From contig NZ_CP114264.1 in the NCBI RefSeq assembly GCF_027105055.1, positions 2,728,001-2,792,000 of the forward strand: a stretch of DNA of 64,000 nt. Reading direction: 5' to 3'. The translations under genes were made by a program, and so were the position numbers. This document shows, piece by piece, positions 9,068-18,105 of the stretch. Every line of letters begins with the position of its first letter. The first letter of the stretch is position 1. This DNA is from Acinetobacter sp. TR3. Its GTDB lineage: Bacteria; Pseudomonadota; Gammaproteobacteria; Pseudomonadales; Moraxellaceae. The notes under the pieces are model-generated. The model had not been told where the DNA came from, searched no databases, and was given only the letters and a program-made list of their open reading frames with translations.

Positions 9068-10522
9068 TTAGTGACCACCACCATTGATGGCTTTCGTCAT
9101 ATCTTCCACAACTTTCTTGGCATCACCGAAGATCATCATGGTTTTTTCATTGTAGAACAAGTCATTGTCTAAGCCAGCATAACCTGTCGCCATAGAACGC
9201 TTGATCACCATGATGGTACGTGCTTTATGTGCTTCAAGAATCGGCATACCATAAATTGGTGATGTCGGATCATCTTTCGCCGCAGGGTTCACTACGTCAT
9301 TCGCACCAATCACAAGTACTACGTCTGTTGCAGGGAAGTCTGAGTTAATCTCATCCATTTCCAAGATGTCTTCATACGCAACATCAGCTTCAGCAAGTAA
9401 TACGTTCATGTGACCAGGCATACGACCAGCAACTGGGTGAATCGCAAAGCGAACTTTTACGCCCTGCTCTTTCAAGATTTCACACAACTCTTTAACCGCA
9501 TTCTGTGCACGACCTTGTGCCATACCATAACCTGGTACAATCACAACGCTGTCTGCATTTGACATCAGGAAGCCTGCGTCATCTGCTGAACCAGAACGGT
9601 GGTTACGTTGAACTTGCTCACCTTTATCTGCTGATGCAACTGCTGCACCACCCATCGCACCACCAAACAAGACGTTGATGATCGAACGGTTCATCGCCTT
9701 ACACATGATGTAAGAGAGAATCGCACCAGAAGAACCTACAAGTGAACCTGCAACGATCAACATATTGTTTTCAAGGGTGAAACCAATACCTGCTGCAGCC
9801 CAACCAGAGAATGAGTTCAAGAGTGATACCACAACTGGCATATCACCACCACCGACTGGCGCAATCCACACCCAGCCAAATGCAAGTGCAAGTGCTGTCA
9901 TTGCCCAGAATGCAGTCATGTTACCCGTAGTGAAGAAGTAGAAACCACATGCAAGCATCGCAATAAAGATTGCTGCTTGAACTGGTTTAACCCATGCACC
10001 AGAAATTGTTTTTGCCCATTTCTTCGCAGCTAATTTACCGTAAGCAAACACAGACGCAGTAAATGTAATCGCACCAACGAAACAGCCAACAAACAATTCA
10101 AATAAATGAACTGGACTCATATGTGCGTGTTGAACACCAGCAGCAGTTAAAGCAGCTTCATTTTGTTCAAACAATACATTGAGTTGGTTGTTGTGTAGAA
10201 TCGCAGCAATCGCAATCAATACCGCAGCCAAACCAACCAATGAGTGCATCAATGCAACTGTTTCAGGCATTTGCGTCATTGGAACTGTTTTCGCACGTGC
10301 GATACCAACAACAGCACCCAATACCATTGCACCGCCAATCATCCAAACTACTGGATGCTCAGCAACAAAGAAGGTTGTTACTACAGCAATCGCCATTGCG
10401 ATCATACCGTAGCGGTTACCTGCAATTGCAGTCTTAGGGCCAGACAAGCCACGTAAAGTTAAGATAAAGAGGACAGCACCAATCAGGTAGAACCAATCCG
10501 CATAGTCTCGAATAAATTCCAT
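9068..10522 (-). CDS. pntB: NAD(P) transhydrogenase beta subunit
   Basis: The beta subunit of the proton-pumping transhydrogenase, which reduces NADP+ with NADH using the proton gradient. The N-terminal two thirds hold about nine membrane segments. The C-terminal NADP-binding domain III is unmistakable: VVIVPGYGMAQGRAQ, FAIHPVAGRMPGHMN, VLVIGANDVVNPAA and KRSMATGYAG. At 484 residues it is slightly longer than the E. coli protein (462). It follows pntAb by three bases, completing a three-gene operon. The gene order Aa-Ab-B matches the split-alpha form found in Rhodospirillum and Acinetobacter. Confidence 0.97.
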   Translation of the reverse strand: MEFIRDYADWFYLIGAVLFILTLRGLSGPKTAIAGNRYGMIAMAIAVVTTFFVAEHPVVWMIGGAMVLGAVVGIARAKTVPMTQMPETVALMHSLVGLAAVLIAIAAILHNNQLNVLFEQNEAALTAAGVQHAHMSPVHLFELFVGCFVGAITFTASVFAYGKLAAKKWAKTISGAWVKPVQAAIFIAMLACGFYFFTTGNMTAFWAMTALALAFGWVWIAPVGGGDMPVVVSLLNSFSGWAAAGIGFTLENNMLIVAGSLVGSSGAILSYIMCKAMNRSIINVLFGGAMGGAAVASADKGEQVQRNHRSGSADDAGFLMSNADSVVIVPGYGMAQGRAQNAVKELCEILKEQGVKVRFAIHPVAGRMPGHMNVLLAEADVAYEDILEMDEINSDFPATDVVLVIGANDVVNPAAKDDPTSPIYGMPILEAHKARTIMVIKRSMATGYAGLDNDLFYNEKTMMIFGDAKKVVEDMTKAINGGGH

Positions 10523-10525
10523 TGC

Positions 10526-10849
10526 TTAGCCCTCTTTTTTCTTTTGCTTCGGCTTGAACATTTCAAGCATACGAGCAGTTACAGCAAAGCCACCAAAAAT
10601 GTTGATACTTGCCAAGAACACAGCAACAGCACCTAAGATGCTTACAACATTTACACTTTGGAATGCTACATTGGCATCAACACCAATTGCAGGCATACCT
10701 ACAGTCTGGATCATCGCTCCAACCACAATAATTGAAGACAACGCATTCGTTACTGCCATTAATGGTGTATGTAACGCTGGCGTTACACCCCACACCACAT
10801 AATAACCTACAAAGATGGCAAGGACGAAAATTGTAATCGTTTCAACCAT
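10526..10849 (-). CDS. pntAb: NAD(P) transhydrogenase alpha subunit, membrane part
   Basis: A 107-residue membrane protein that supplies the domain II segments which in E. coli form the C-terminus of PntA. Three hydrophobic segments are visible: residues 1-20, 28-50 and 65-90, the last with [21 protein letters not shown]. The central [19 protein letters not shown] is typical of the family. The lysine-rich tail KPKQKKKEG is cytosolic. It has an 11-base gap after pntAa and a three-base gap before pntB. The subunit splitting is real: pntAa ends with a proper stop and this gene has its own site GGAGAG before ATG. Confidence 0.95.
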   Translation of the reverse strand: MVETITIFVLAIFVGYYVVWGVTPALHTPLMAVTNALSSIIVVGAMIQTVGMPAIGVDANVAFQSVNVVSILGAVAVFLASINIFGGFAVTARMLEMFKPKQKKKEG

Positions 10850-10860
10850 GAGAACTCTCC

Positions 10861-11988
10861 TTAACCGCGCTTGAGCAGTACTTGACCGCCATGAGTCACG
10901 AGTAACGCTTTTTGGATTTCTTCTTCTGGATTAATCGCAAAGTTTTTGTCTTTGTCGAATAATGTTTCAAGGAAGTTAAAAACGTTACGTGCATACAATG
11001 CAGATGCTTCAGTTGCAACTGTGCCTGGAATGTTTGGAATACCCAAAATTTTCACACCATTTTCAGTAACAACTGTTTCGCCTTCTTTAGAACCTTCAAC
11101 GTTACCACCCGTTTCAACTGCCATATCTAAAATGACAGAGCCCGGCTTCATTTTGGCAACAGTTTCAGCTTTGATCAGACGCGGAGCATTACGACCCGGA
11201 ATCAATGCAGTCGTGATTACGATGTCAGCATTTGATACCGCTTTATCTACAATCGCAGCTTGATCTTTGATGTATTGCTCACCCGGCTGCCAACCATAAC
11301 CGCTTTTCGCAGCTTCAGCAGCACGTTGTTTTTCTTCGTCTGACATTGGTACGTCTAACCATTTACCACCTAAAGACTCAACTTGTTCTTTAGCAGTTGG
11401 ACGTAAGTCAGTTGCTTCTACAACTGCACCTAAACGTTTTGCAGTCGCAATCGCTTGAAGACCAGCAACACCAACACCCATGATCACGACACGCGCAGGT
11501 TTTACGGTACCCGCAGCAGTCATTAACATTGGGAACATACGTTGATATTCAGCCGCAGCTAACAATACAGATTTATAACCCGCTAAGTTTGCTTGAGAAG
11601 AAAGTACGTCCATGTTTTGTGCGCGTGAAAGCGTACGAGGAAGTAACTCTAAAGCAAAAGCAGACACTTGCTGAGTAGCAAACTGGTCTAATTCTGGATT
11701 GCGGTAAGGGTCAAACATAGCTATTACAGTTGTATTCGCCGCAAGTTTTTGAATTTCGTCACCGCTAGGAGCACGTACCTTCAAAATAATTTGGCTGCCT
11801 GTATAAGCATCGTCCGTAATAGTTGCGCCAACTTGTTCATAAGCACTGTCAATATAGGCTGCTTTAACACCAGCGCCACGTTGAATGACAATGCTATGAC
11901 CTGCGTTAATCAACTTCTTAACTGTTTCTGGTGTTGCCGCTACACGACTTTCACCTGCAACAGTTTCGGTTGGGATTCCGATCTGCAT
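10861..11988 (-). CDS. pntAa: NAD(P) transhydrogenase alpha subunit, NAD-binding part
   Basis: The soluble NAD(H)-binding domain I of proton-translocating transhydrogenase, 375 residues. It has the alanine dehydrogenase/PNT fold: an N-terminal [20 protein letters not shown] block, then a Rossmann motif GVGVAGLQA at 171-179, [18 protein letters not shown], and [15 protein letters not shown] near 260. The protein ends at about residue 375 rather than running into membrane helices, so domain II is encoded separately by pntAb. It is the first gene of the operon; the region upstream contains two DNA dyads that may be regulatory. Confidence 0.96.
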   Translation of the reverse strand: MQIGIPTETVAGESRVAATPETVKKLINAGHSIVIQRGAGVKAAYIDSAYEQVGATITDDAYTGSQIILKVRAPSGDEIQKLAANTTVIAMFDPYRNPELDQFATQQVSAFALELLPRTLSRAQNMDVLSSQANLAGYKSVLLAAAEYQRMFPMLMTAAGTVKPARVVIMGVGVAGLQAIATAKRLGAVVEATDLRPTAKEQVESLGGKWLDVPMSDEEKQRAAEAAKSGYGWQPGEQYIKDQAAIVDKAVSNADIVITTALIPGRNAPRLIKAETVAKMKPGSVILDMAVETGGNVEGSKEGETVVTENGVKILGIPNIPGTVATEASALYARNVFNFLETLFDKDKNFAINPEEEIQKALLVTHGGQVLLKRG

Positions 11989-12018
11989 GAGCGTTCCTCA
12001 AGCTAGTTTTTCTTAAGT

Positions 12019-12041
12019 AAACATCGCGAGTCGCAATGTTT
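12019..12041. promoter_or_regulatory. 23-bp imperfect dyad upstream of pntAa
   Basis: AAACATCGCGA, a single G, then TCGCAATGTTT: eleven-base arms with one mismatch. It ends about 30 bases before the pntAa start on the minus strand. The one-base centre cannot form a full RNA loop, so a DNA-binding site is more likely than a hairpin. No regulator is known to me. Confidence 0.4.
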
Positions 12042-12685
12042 CCCCCAGGAGTATTCTTTGTTGAATTTTGGATTCTAATGGAACTTTTTTAAAATTCCAC
12101 CCAATATTTATTTAATAAATACCTATATTTTGAACTGATGATTCAGATTAATGTTTACAACTTGTATAATCAGCATGTTTGCCTGCTTATAAGTAAAAAC
12201 ACTTTATCTTTATATACTATATGAGTAAGTCTGATTATTTAGACAAACTCACCAGCTCACTGTCTTTTTCAGTCATCAACAACAGATAAAAAAGTAAGGT
12301 ATAAATAACAAATCAGGGCTTTGTTGGATCAATGACTCATAATCAATACAAATTACTTATCTGGTTTAGATATTGAACGTATTGTGATTTATAAATCATC
12401 CGAATCTGCATCATAATCATGCAATTAATCGGTGGGATTGGCTTCTTAGAACATTTATAGCGTTTTTAGAGCGACTTCGATCAAATTTTTACAGATAAAA
12501 TCATCGATTAGTAAAGACTAAGCAAATCATTCAAAATGATCCAAAGATGCGAATAGCGATCAATGAAGATAATTATCAAAAATAAATGTAAAAATTTTAA
12601 ATGGCATTTTTTCAAGTGATATTTGTATGATTTTGTCTAATCAAACCCCAAAAATTGCACAAAATTAGTGCAATAAAATCATCTT
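12042..12685. other. gene-free AT-rich region between pntAa and soxR
   Basis: About 640 bases with no credible reading frame on either strand. It lies upstream of pntAa and downstream of soxR. I see the dyad at 12079-12099 and scattered -10-like sequences such as TATAAT near 12165. There is no tRNA, repeat array or clear hairpin terminator for soxR. It could host a small RNA or regulatory leader, or be the decayed remains of a lost gene. Confidence 0.6.
12079..12099. promoter_or_regulatory. 21-bp inverted repeat upstream of pntAa
   Basis: TGGAA and TTCCA arms flank an AT core with a near-symmetric TTTT/AAAA inner part, about 90 bases upstream of pntAa. It may be an operator or simply AT-rich chance symmetry. 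Confidence 0.25.
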
Positions 12686-13171
12686 TTAAATTTCTGCCTC
12701 ATTTTTTTGATTCAACAAAAATAAAATTTCTTGAAAATGTGCACCCATAGCATCCTCAGCAAGACAATCTTCAGGATTTCGCAAAGGACATTGCTCCAAA
12801 GACAAACAACCACAACCGATACATTGATCCAATTGTTGGCGTAACTGCAACAACATCATGATTTGCTGATCTAATTGCCCCTGCCACTCTTGTGACATGA
12901 TTTGCCAATCTTTTTTCGTAGCCACTTGTTGCTTTGGTAAGATACTCAGCGTTTGTTTTATTTGTTTTAAACTGATCCCAACCTGTTGAGCTGCTTTTAT
13001 AATTGCAATTCGCCTAAGCATCGCACGCTGATACCTACGCTGATTCCCCTCCGTTCTAGTACTCCAAATCAGATCTTTTTCCTCATAAAAACGAATCGTT
13101 GGAACACTTACGCCGCTACGTTTTGCAAGTTCTCCGATGCTAAGCCATGTTTCTGGGGAATATTGTTTCAA
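12686..13171 (-). CDS. soxR: redox-sensitive transcriptional activator SoxR
   Basis: A MerR-family regulator of 161 residues carrying a [2Fe-2S] cluster that senses superoxide or redox-cycling compounds. The N-terminal helix-turn-helix reads IGELAKRSGVSVPTIRFYE (12-30) and GNQRRYQRAMLRR. After a dimerisation helix comes the diagnostic cluster motif CIGCGCLSLEQC with cysteines 117, 120, 122 and 128, followed by PLRNPEDCL. The start is a TTG at 13171 with AAGGA only four bases before it; no later start keeps the helix-turn-helix. It is divergent from the Rid/exporter pair, with its operator between them. No soxS is present, so SoxR probably acts directly on its targets. Confidence 0.95.
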   Translation of the reverse strand: MKQYSPETWLSIGELAKRSGVSVPTIRFYEEKDLIWSTRTEGNQRRYQRAMLRRIAIIKAAQQVGISLKQIKQTLSILPKQQVATKKDWQIMSQEWQGQLDQQIMMLLQLRQQLDQCIGCGCLSLEQCPLRNPEDCLAEDAMGAHFQEILFLLNQKNEAEI

Positions 13172-13178
13172 AATTTCC

Positions 13179-13209
13179 TTGACCTCTAGTTAACTTGAGC
13201 TTTGATACT
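13179..13209 (+). promoter_or_regulatory. SoxR-type operator/promoter with 19-bp spacer
   Basis: TTGACC (-35, 13179-13184) and GATACT (-10, 13204-13209) are separated by 19 bases, the overlong spacer typical of MerR-family promoters. The spacer holds the dyad CCTCTAGTTAACTTGAGC centred on GTTAAC, very close to the E. coli soxS operator core. It reads towards the Rid-family gene. Confidence 0.88.
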
Positions 13210-13242
13210 AGCACATATCAGATTTTATGAAGATGTACCGTA

Positions 13243-13662
13243 ATGAATAAAATAAATACTCAAGCCTTTCAAATAATTAATCCTGAAGCGCTCTATCATC
13301 CTAAAAGGAATGGATATAGTCATATTGCTGTTGTAAAACCGAATATGCGAGCTATTCATCTCGCGGGGCAAGGTGGAGAAAATAAAAATGGTGATCTTTC
13401 ACCTTTTTTTGACCAACAGGTACAACAAGTCTTCTATAATATTCAACAGGCTTTAGCCTCAGTTCAAGCAACGCTTTCAGATATTGCTGTGTTACGTGTT
13501 CTGATTGTTGATCATGACGCTCAGAAACATCAGCTGGTGATTAAAACAATAGTGGATCTTTGGAAAACTCATGAATTCCCTGTTTGTACACTTATTCCAG
13601 TCACAGGCTTAGCATTACCAGAAATGCAAATTGAAATCGAAGCGACTGCGTATACTGCCTAA
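13243..13662 (+). CDS. Rid/YjgF family protein, probably not an imine deaminase
   Basis: A 139-residue YjgF/Rid-fold protein that should form trimers. Typical RidA proteins hydrolyse reactive enamines and imines and use an arginine in a FPAR-like motif near the C-terminus. Here the matching segment is FPVCTLIPVTGLALP, with Cys or Val where that arginine is expected, and the end MQIEIEATA is family-typical. It therefore belongs to a divergent Rid subgroup, and function cannot be inferred. It is the first gene behind the SoxR-type promoter, with a leader of about 30 bases and a weak ribosome site, and the exporter gene follows 20 bases later. Confidence 0.82.
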   Translation: MNKINTQAFQIINPEALYHPKRNGYSHIAVVKPNMRAIHLAGQGGENKNGDLSPFFDQQVQQVFYNIQQALASVQATLSDIAVLRVLIVDHDAQKHQLVIKTIVDLWKTHEFPVCTLIPVTGLALPEMQIEIEATAYTA

Positions 13663-13682
13663 GAACCAGAGAAGAGAATATT

Positions 13683-14882
13683 ATGTCAAACACCCAAAAT
13701 ATTAGTCAAAATAAAGCCTTACTCTGGTTTATGGCAGCAGCATGTGGTTTATGTGCAGGTGCAAACTATTATAGTCAACCCTTAATTCACTCCATTCAGC
13801 AATTTTTTGCGGTTACAGAGGGGCAAGCAGCTCTGACTGTAACTTTTGCTCAGGTTTCTTACGCGCTCGGCTTGCTCTTTATTGTTCCAATGGGCGATGT
13901 CGTTAATAAGACAAAATTTATTCCGCTCTTAATGGCATTATGTGCGGTAGGCCTATTTATTTGTGCTTTCTCTGTGAATCTATCAATGCTTTGGATTGGT
14001 ACAATTCTAGTTGGACTATTTTCTGTCGCTGCTCAAGTTTTAATTCCACTCGCAACCATGACTGTTGAACCAGAAAAAACAGGTGAAGTTGTTGGCTTTC
14101 TCATGAGTGGTTTATTGGTTGGTATTTTACTTTCCACAAGTCTTGCAGGGCTCTTTTCAAATTTGTTTCATTGGAAAGTCATTTATGTCGTGAGTGGTAT
14201 TTTAATGTTGATTTTGGCTTATGCACTCAAAAGTCGACTCCCATATGTTATGCGAATCAAAATGGATTACAGACAAATTTTTGTCTCTATGGCTGAATTA
14301 TTAAAACAAGAAAAACGTTTGCTATTACGTGCATTGACAGGTGCTTTTGCATTTGCAGCAGTCAGTATTTTGTATTCAACGATTGCGTTATTGCTCACAG
14401 CAGCACATCACCTTCCTGACCTTGTGATTGGAATGGTTAGCCTTGTCGGTATTTTCGGCGCATTATCAACTCAATATATAGGTCGCTACGCTGACCAAGG
14501 TTATACAAAACAATTAACTTGGATCGGCTGTGGCTTGTTCATCCTCAGTTGGATTTGTTTCTATTTTGGACAAACTTTTCTATTCAGCTACATTCTTGGA
14601 TTTGCCGTTATCCAATTGGCTTTAGCACTTGTCCATACCAGTAATCAAAGTATTATTTTCCGTTTACGACCTGATGCAAAATCTCGAATTAATGCCATAT
14701 ATATGACGGCGTATTTTACAGGCGGTGCTTGTGGCTCTGCACTTGGGATTTTTTCATGGAATCATGGTGGTTGGACAATGACGTGCATCGCTGGAATGAG
14801 TCTTGTTTTTGCCTGTATGCTTTTTAGTTTATTGGATAATTACTTAATTTATAAAAATGAAAATACTGCAAATAATTGCTAG
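13683..14882 (+). CDS. MFS transporter, probable drug or toxin exporter
   Basis: A 399-residue major facilitator protein with about twelve membrane segments. The N-terminal half has ANYYSQPLIHSIQQFF, FAQVSYALGLLFIVPMGD and VNKTKFIPLLMALCAVG, the layout of the YnfM/arabinose-efflux-like branch. The segment LIPLATMTVEPEKTGEVVGFLMSG resembles motif C regions of antiporters. GAGAATATT lies before the ATG. It is cotranscribed with the Rid protein under a SoxR-type promoter, which suggests export of redox-cycling compounds. The substrate is unknown. Confidence 0.85.
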   Translation: MSNTQNISQNKALLWFMAAACGLCAGANYYSQPLIHSIQQFFAVTEGQAALTVTFAQVSYALGLLFIVPMGDVVNKTKFIPLLMALCAVGLFICAFSVNLSMLWIGTILVGLFSVAAQVLIPLATMTVEPEKTGEVVGFLMSGLLVGILLSTSLAGLFSNLFHWKVIYVVSGILMLILAYALKSRLPYVMRIKMDYRQIFVSMAELLKQEKRLLLRALTGAFAFAAVSILYSTIALLLTAAHHLPDLVIGMVSLVGIFGALSTQYIGRYADQGYTKQLTWIGCGLFILSWICFYFGQTFLFSYILGFAVIQLALALVHTSNQSIIFRLRPDAKSRINAIYMTAYFTGGACGSALGIFSWNHGGWTMTCIAGMSLVFACMLFSLLDNYLIYKNENTANNC

Positions 14883-14946
14883 GCTTCCAACTAAAATCAC
14901 TTATCAATCAATGCATACTAACAATATCTTTGAGCATCAAAAACTC

Positions 14947-14985
14947 ACCCCAAAACAATCAGTTTAATGCTCATTATTTTGGGGT
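14947..14985. terminator. hairpin between the MFS gene and orn
   Basis: ACCCCAAAA / TTTTGGGGT arms separated by a 21-base loop, between two converging genes. No strong T run follows, so its terminator role is uncertain. Confidence 0.45.
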
Positions 14986-15038
14986 TACCATTTTATTAGC
15001 CAATATCACAGCTAACTACTTTTGAGAATCAATGACTT

Positions 15039-15593
15039 TTAATGATTCATAATAAAAAAGTATTCACGGTAATATTTTAATTCGGCAATCGAGTCACGAA
15101 TGTCATCCATTGCCAGATGTGAAGCATTTTTCTTTAAACCACTCATAATTTCAGGTCTCCAGCGTTTCGCTAACTCTTTCACAGAAGACACGTCTAAATT
15201 ACGGTAATGGAAAAATTGTTCCAACTCAGGCATCAAGCGATGTAAGAACCGGCGGTCTTGGCAAATTGAGTTACCACACATTGGTGATGATTTTGGATTG
15301 ACCCACTTTTTTAAGAACTCAAGTGTTTGCTGCTCTACATCCTGTGCATTGAGTTTACTACGGCGTACACGCTCAATCAGACCAGATTGACCATGTTGCT
15401 TGGTATTCCACTCATCCATTGCATTCAAAATGATATCTGATTGATGGACAGCTAAAACAGGTCCTTCAGCTAAAATATTAAGGTTGTCGTCTGTAATAAT
15501 TGTTGCAATTTCAATAATCTTGTCGTTATCAGTATCAAGACCCGTCATTTCAAGGTCAATCCAAATTAATCGTGTATCTGGGGTGCTGCTCAT
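15039..15593 (-). CDS. orn: oligoribonuclease
   Basis: A DEDDh 3'-5' exonuclease that degrades di- to pentanucleotide RNAs, including pGpG from cyclic-di-GMP turnover. The first exonuclease motif is [10 protein letters not shown] near the start. Next are the [19 protein letters not shown] segment and the C-terminal [22 protein letters not shown], with the catalytic His-x4-Asp. I start at ATG 15593 ([16 protein letters not shown], 184 residues), the usual family length; the upstream in-frame ATG at 15635 adds 14 residues with no homology. It is divergent from rsgA, as in many gammaproteobacteria. Confidence 0.95.
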   Translation of the reverse strand: MSSTPDTRLIWIDLEMTGLDTDNDKIIEIATIITDDNLNILAEGPVLAVHQSDIILNAMDEWNTKQHGQSGLIERVRRSKLNAQDVEQQTLEFLKKWVNPKSSPMCGNSICQDRRFLHRLMPELEQFFHYRNLDVSSVKELAKRWRPEIMSGLKKNASHLAMDDIRDSIAELKYYREYFFIMNH

Positions 15594-15717
15594 AAATAGC
15601 GATTCTAAAGGGCTTAAAAACATCAATAGTAGCAAATTAATTACATCTTGGCTGTAATTCTATAGTGGCTTCATGCTATTTTTGCGGTCTTCAAAGTGTG
15701 GATTTTTTGGGACATGA

Positions 15718-16776
15718 ATGGCTTTAATTCGTAAGCGTCGTTTAACTGAACAACAACAGCGTCGTATTGAGAAACAACACAAATCACGTCAAGACGACAT
15801 TGATACATCGCAAGATTTAGATGGACTGGTTGTTCAGCATTATGGTCGCCAACTCGAAGTACAAGCTTTATCTGTGCCTGAACAGCATCCTGAAAAACCA
15901 CAGGTCGCTGAAGGTGAGCCAGAACCGTTCTGGAAACCAATCGAATTAGACAGCATTTGGCGCTGTCATACTCGTACTAATTTAGAACTCTTGGTGACAG
16001 GTGATCGAGTCAAGTGGCAAGCAGATCCGAATACGGGCTTGGGTATTATTACTGCGATTTATCCAAGACAATCATTGCTCACTCGACCAGATCGTTATCA
16101 TAAAGTTAAACCGGTTGCGGCAAATATTAGTCTGATTGTGATTGTTTTTGCGCCGTTACCAGAACCCGCTCCAACATTGATTGACCGTTATCTAGTGGCC
16201 TGTGCCGATGCCAACATTCCCGCGTTATTGGTACTCAACAAATCAGATTTACTGACTGACAATGATCCTATTCTGACGATGCTCAGTGAGTATGAAACTT
16301 TGGGTTATGAAACCCTGATTTGTCATTCTCGTGGTGATCTATCTGAGTTATCTACACGTTTGGATAATGAGACTGTGGCTTTCGTTGGACAGTCTGGTGT
16401 CGGTAAAAGCTCGCTCATCAACACCATCGTTCCAGATGCTGCACAGAAAACCAATGTGATTTCCGAAAATTCAGCACTTGGTCAGCACACCACCACGTCA
16501 ACGCGTTTGATTAAATTTGGAACAAACGGTGCGTTAATTGATTCTCCTGGAATTCGAGAATTTGGGCTATGGCATCTCAGTTTAGAAAAGGTACGTACAG
16601 GTTTTCCAGACATCGAAGCCCATTTAGGGCTGTGTCAGTTCCGTAACTGCACCCATACTCATGAGAAAAATTGTGCCCTAAAACAAGCGGTTGATACTGG
16701 CGAAATTTTGCCGCGTCGTTTAGACAGTTACCTACGCCTCATTGATGAGATTCAAGAAGCGCAGCAAAAAAGTTAG
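15718..16776 (+). CDS. rsgA: ribosome small-subunit biogenesis GTPase RsgA
   Basis: A circularly permuted GTPase that helps mature the 30S subunit. Order of features: an OB-fold N-terminal domain (about 75-130); the G4 motif LVLNKSDLL before the P-loop, as expected for the permutation; G1 FVGQSGVGKSSLIN; G3 DSPGIREFG; then a C-terminal zinc site CQFRNCTHTHEKNC. The basic N-terminus (RKRRLTEQQQRRIEKQHKSR) probably contacts rRNA. At 352 residues it matches E. coli RsgA (350). The divergent arrangement with orn is conserved. Confidence 0.95.
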   Translation: MALIRKRRLTEQQQRRIEKQHKSRQDDIDTSQDLDGLVVQHYGRQLEVQALSVPEQHPEKPQVAEGEPEPFWKPIELDSIWRCHTRTNLELLVTGDRVKWQADPNTGLGIITAIYPRQSLLTRPDRYHKVKPVAANISLIVIVFAPLPEPAPTLIDRYLVACADANIPALLVLNKSDLLTDNDPILTMLSEYETLGYETLICHSRGDLSELSTRLDNETVAFVGQSGVGKSSLINTIVPDAAQKTNVISENSALGQHTTTSTRLIKFGTNGALIDSPGIREFGLWHLSLEKVRTGFPDIEAHLGLCQFRNCTHTHEKNCALKQAVDTGEILPRRLDSYLRLIDEIQEAQQKS

Positions 16777-16870
16777 TTTTCTTCAAGTTTTACCCTTGAA
16801 CTAACATTTTTGATCACCATAGAGATAAGTTATACTCAGGGTCAATTTTGATTTTAACTTTAGGTGACTT

Positions 16871-17287
16871 GTGGAACGCTGGTTAGAGTTTATGGGGAAT
16901 CACCCCTTCTTGTTTGGTGCGCTCGGCGTGTTAATTGTGTTGTTCTTTATTTTAGAAGGACAACGTAATGGTCGTAAAATTTCACCACAATCACTTGGTA
17001 TTTTGGTCAAGGCAAAAAATGCCATGTTGATCGACTTACGTGATGCGAAAGATTTCCGTGATGGCCATATCAGTGGTAGTCAAAATATTCCATATAGCCA
17101 AATCACTAGTCACATTGATGAGTTAAAAGCAAGTGATCGTCCATTGGTATTTATTTGTAACTTAGGGCAAGTTGCAGGCTCTGCATTGCAAAAAGTTGCT
17201 CATACGGATAGCTATCGTTTAGATGGTGGTATTAGCAACTGGAAAGCTCAAGGCTTACCTTTAGTAAAAAGTAAAACCAAAGCTTAA
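16871..17287 (+). CDS. membrane-anchored rhodanese-like protein (YibN type)
   Basis: One N-terminal membrane helix (about residues 12-32) anchors a single rhodanese domain of about 100 residues. The domain has AMLIDLRDAKDFRDGHISGS and the active loop FICNLGQVAG with its Cys, then LDGGISNWKAQGLP. It probably moves sulfane sulfur at the membrane face; the acceptor is unknown. The start is a GTG. The order rhodanese-grxC-secB, with spacings of 11 and 27 bases, is the same as the yibN-grxC-secB locus of E. coli, which supports orthology. Confidence 0.87.
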   Translation: MERWLEFMGNHPFLFGALGVLIVLFFILEGQRNGRKISPQSLGILVKAKNAMLIDLRDAKDFRDGHISGSQNIPYSQITSHIDELKASDRPLVFICNLGQVAGSALQKVAHTDSYRLDGGISNWKAQGLPLVKSKTKA

Positions 17288-17298
17288 GGAGAGATGAA

Positions 17299-17559
17299 AT
17301 GACAACCTCAAACGTCACAATTTATTCAACGCTTTCTTGTCCATATTGCGTACGCGCAAAACAATTATTGGAGCGTAAAGGCGTTGCTTATAAAGAAATT
17401 AATCTTTCCAACGAAGCCCCTGAAGTTCGTATTGAGTTAATGCAACGTACCAATCATCGTACTGTGCCTCAAATTTTTATTAAAGATCAATTTATCGGTG
17501 GTTTTGATCAACTTTATGCCTTAGAGCGTGAAGGTAAACTTGACCAATTATTAGCTTAA
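17299..17559 (+). CDS. grxC: glutaredoxin 3
   Basis: A small dithiol glutaredoxin of 86 residues. The active site CPYC is at residues 14-17, TVPQIFI gives the cis-proline, and IGGFDQLYALEREG the glutathione-binding end. It reduces protein disulfides and mixed glutathione disulfides using glutathione. AAGGAGAG lies five bases before the ATG. Cotranscription with the upstream rhodanese and downstream secB is likely, given gaps under 30 bases. Confidence 0.95.
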   Translation: MTTSNVTIYSTLSCPYCVRAKQLLERKGVAYKEINLSNEAPEVRIELMQRTNHRTVPQIFIKDQFIGGFDQLYALEREGKLDQLLA

Positions 17560-17586
17560 CAACACTCCAAGATTTAAGGAAAAACA

Positions 17587-18045
17587 ATGAGCGAAGAACA
17601 AGTTCAACCACAACTCGCGTTAGAACGTATTTATACAAAAGACATTTCTTTTGAGGTTCCTGGTGCGCAAGTATTTACCAAACAATGGCAACCAGAACTC
17701 AATATCAATTTATCTTCTTCAGCAGAAAAAATTGATCCAACACACTACGAAGTGTCTTTAAAAGTTGTGGTTCAAGCAAATAATGAAAATGAAACTGCGT
17801 TCATCGTTGATGTAACTCAATCAGGTATTTTCCTTATTGATGGTGTAGAAGAAGATCGCCTTCCTTACATCTTAGGTGCATACTGCCCAAATATTCTATT
17901 CCCATTCTTACGTGAGTCTGTAAATGACTTAGTCACTAAGGGTAGCTTCCCACAATTGTTACTTACACCAATTAACTTTGATGCTGAGTTCGAAGCAAAC
18001 ATGCAACGTTTACAAGCGGATGCTGATGCACAGGGTCAAGCATAA
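17587..18045 (+). CDS. secB: protein-export chaperone SecB
   Basis: A tetrameric cytosolic chaperone that keeps preproteins unfolded and delivers them to SecA. At 152 residues it is the usual size. The conserved blocks [32 protein letters not shown] and [14 protein letters not shown], and the late [12 protein letters not shown] are all visible. It is the last gene of the rhodanese-grxC-secB unit, followed by a clear terminator. Confidence 0.97.
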   Translation: MSEEQVQPQLALERIYTKDISFEVPGAQVFTKQWQPELNINLSSSAEKIDPTHYEVSLKVVVQANNENETAFIVDVTQSGIFLIDGVEEDRLPYILGAYCPNILFPFLRESVNDLVTKGSFPQLLLTPINFDAEFEANMQRLQADADAQGQA

Positions 18046-18064
18046 TCAAGCTGATCATTGTATT

Positions 18065-18093
18065 AAAAAAGGACTGATTTTCAGTCCTTTTTT
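18065..18093. terminator. bidirectional terminator after secB
   Basis: AAAAAAGGACTGA / TCAGTCCTTTTTT with a three-base loop. It serves secB and the converging alkB. Confidence 0.88.
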
Positions 18094-18105
18094 ATTGTCA
18101 AATAA

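Noticed and set aside
12133..12220. Short frame of about 28 residues beginning MIQINVYNLYNQ
   Set aside because: No ribosome site and no conserved feature; the composition is that of AT-rich noncoding DNA.
12316..12326. GGGCTTTGTTG resembles the terminal repeat of IS5-family (IS903-type) elements
   Set aside because: No matching inverted end, transposase remnant or target duplication is visible in the surrounding 700 bases.
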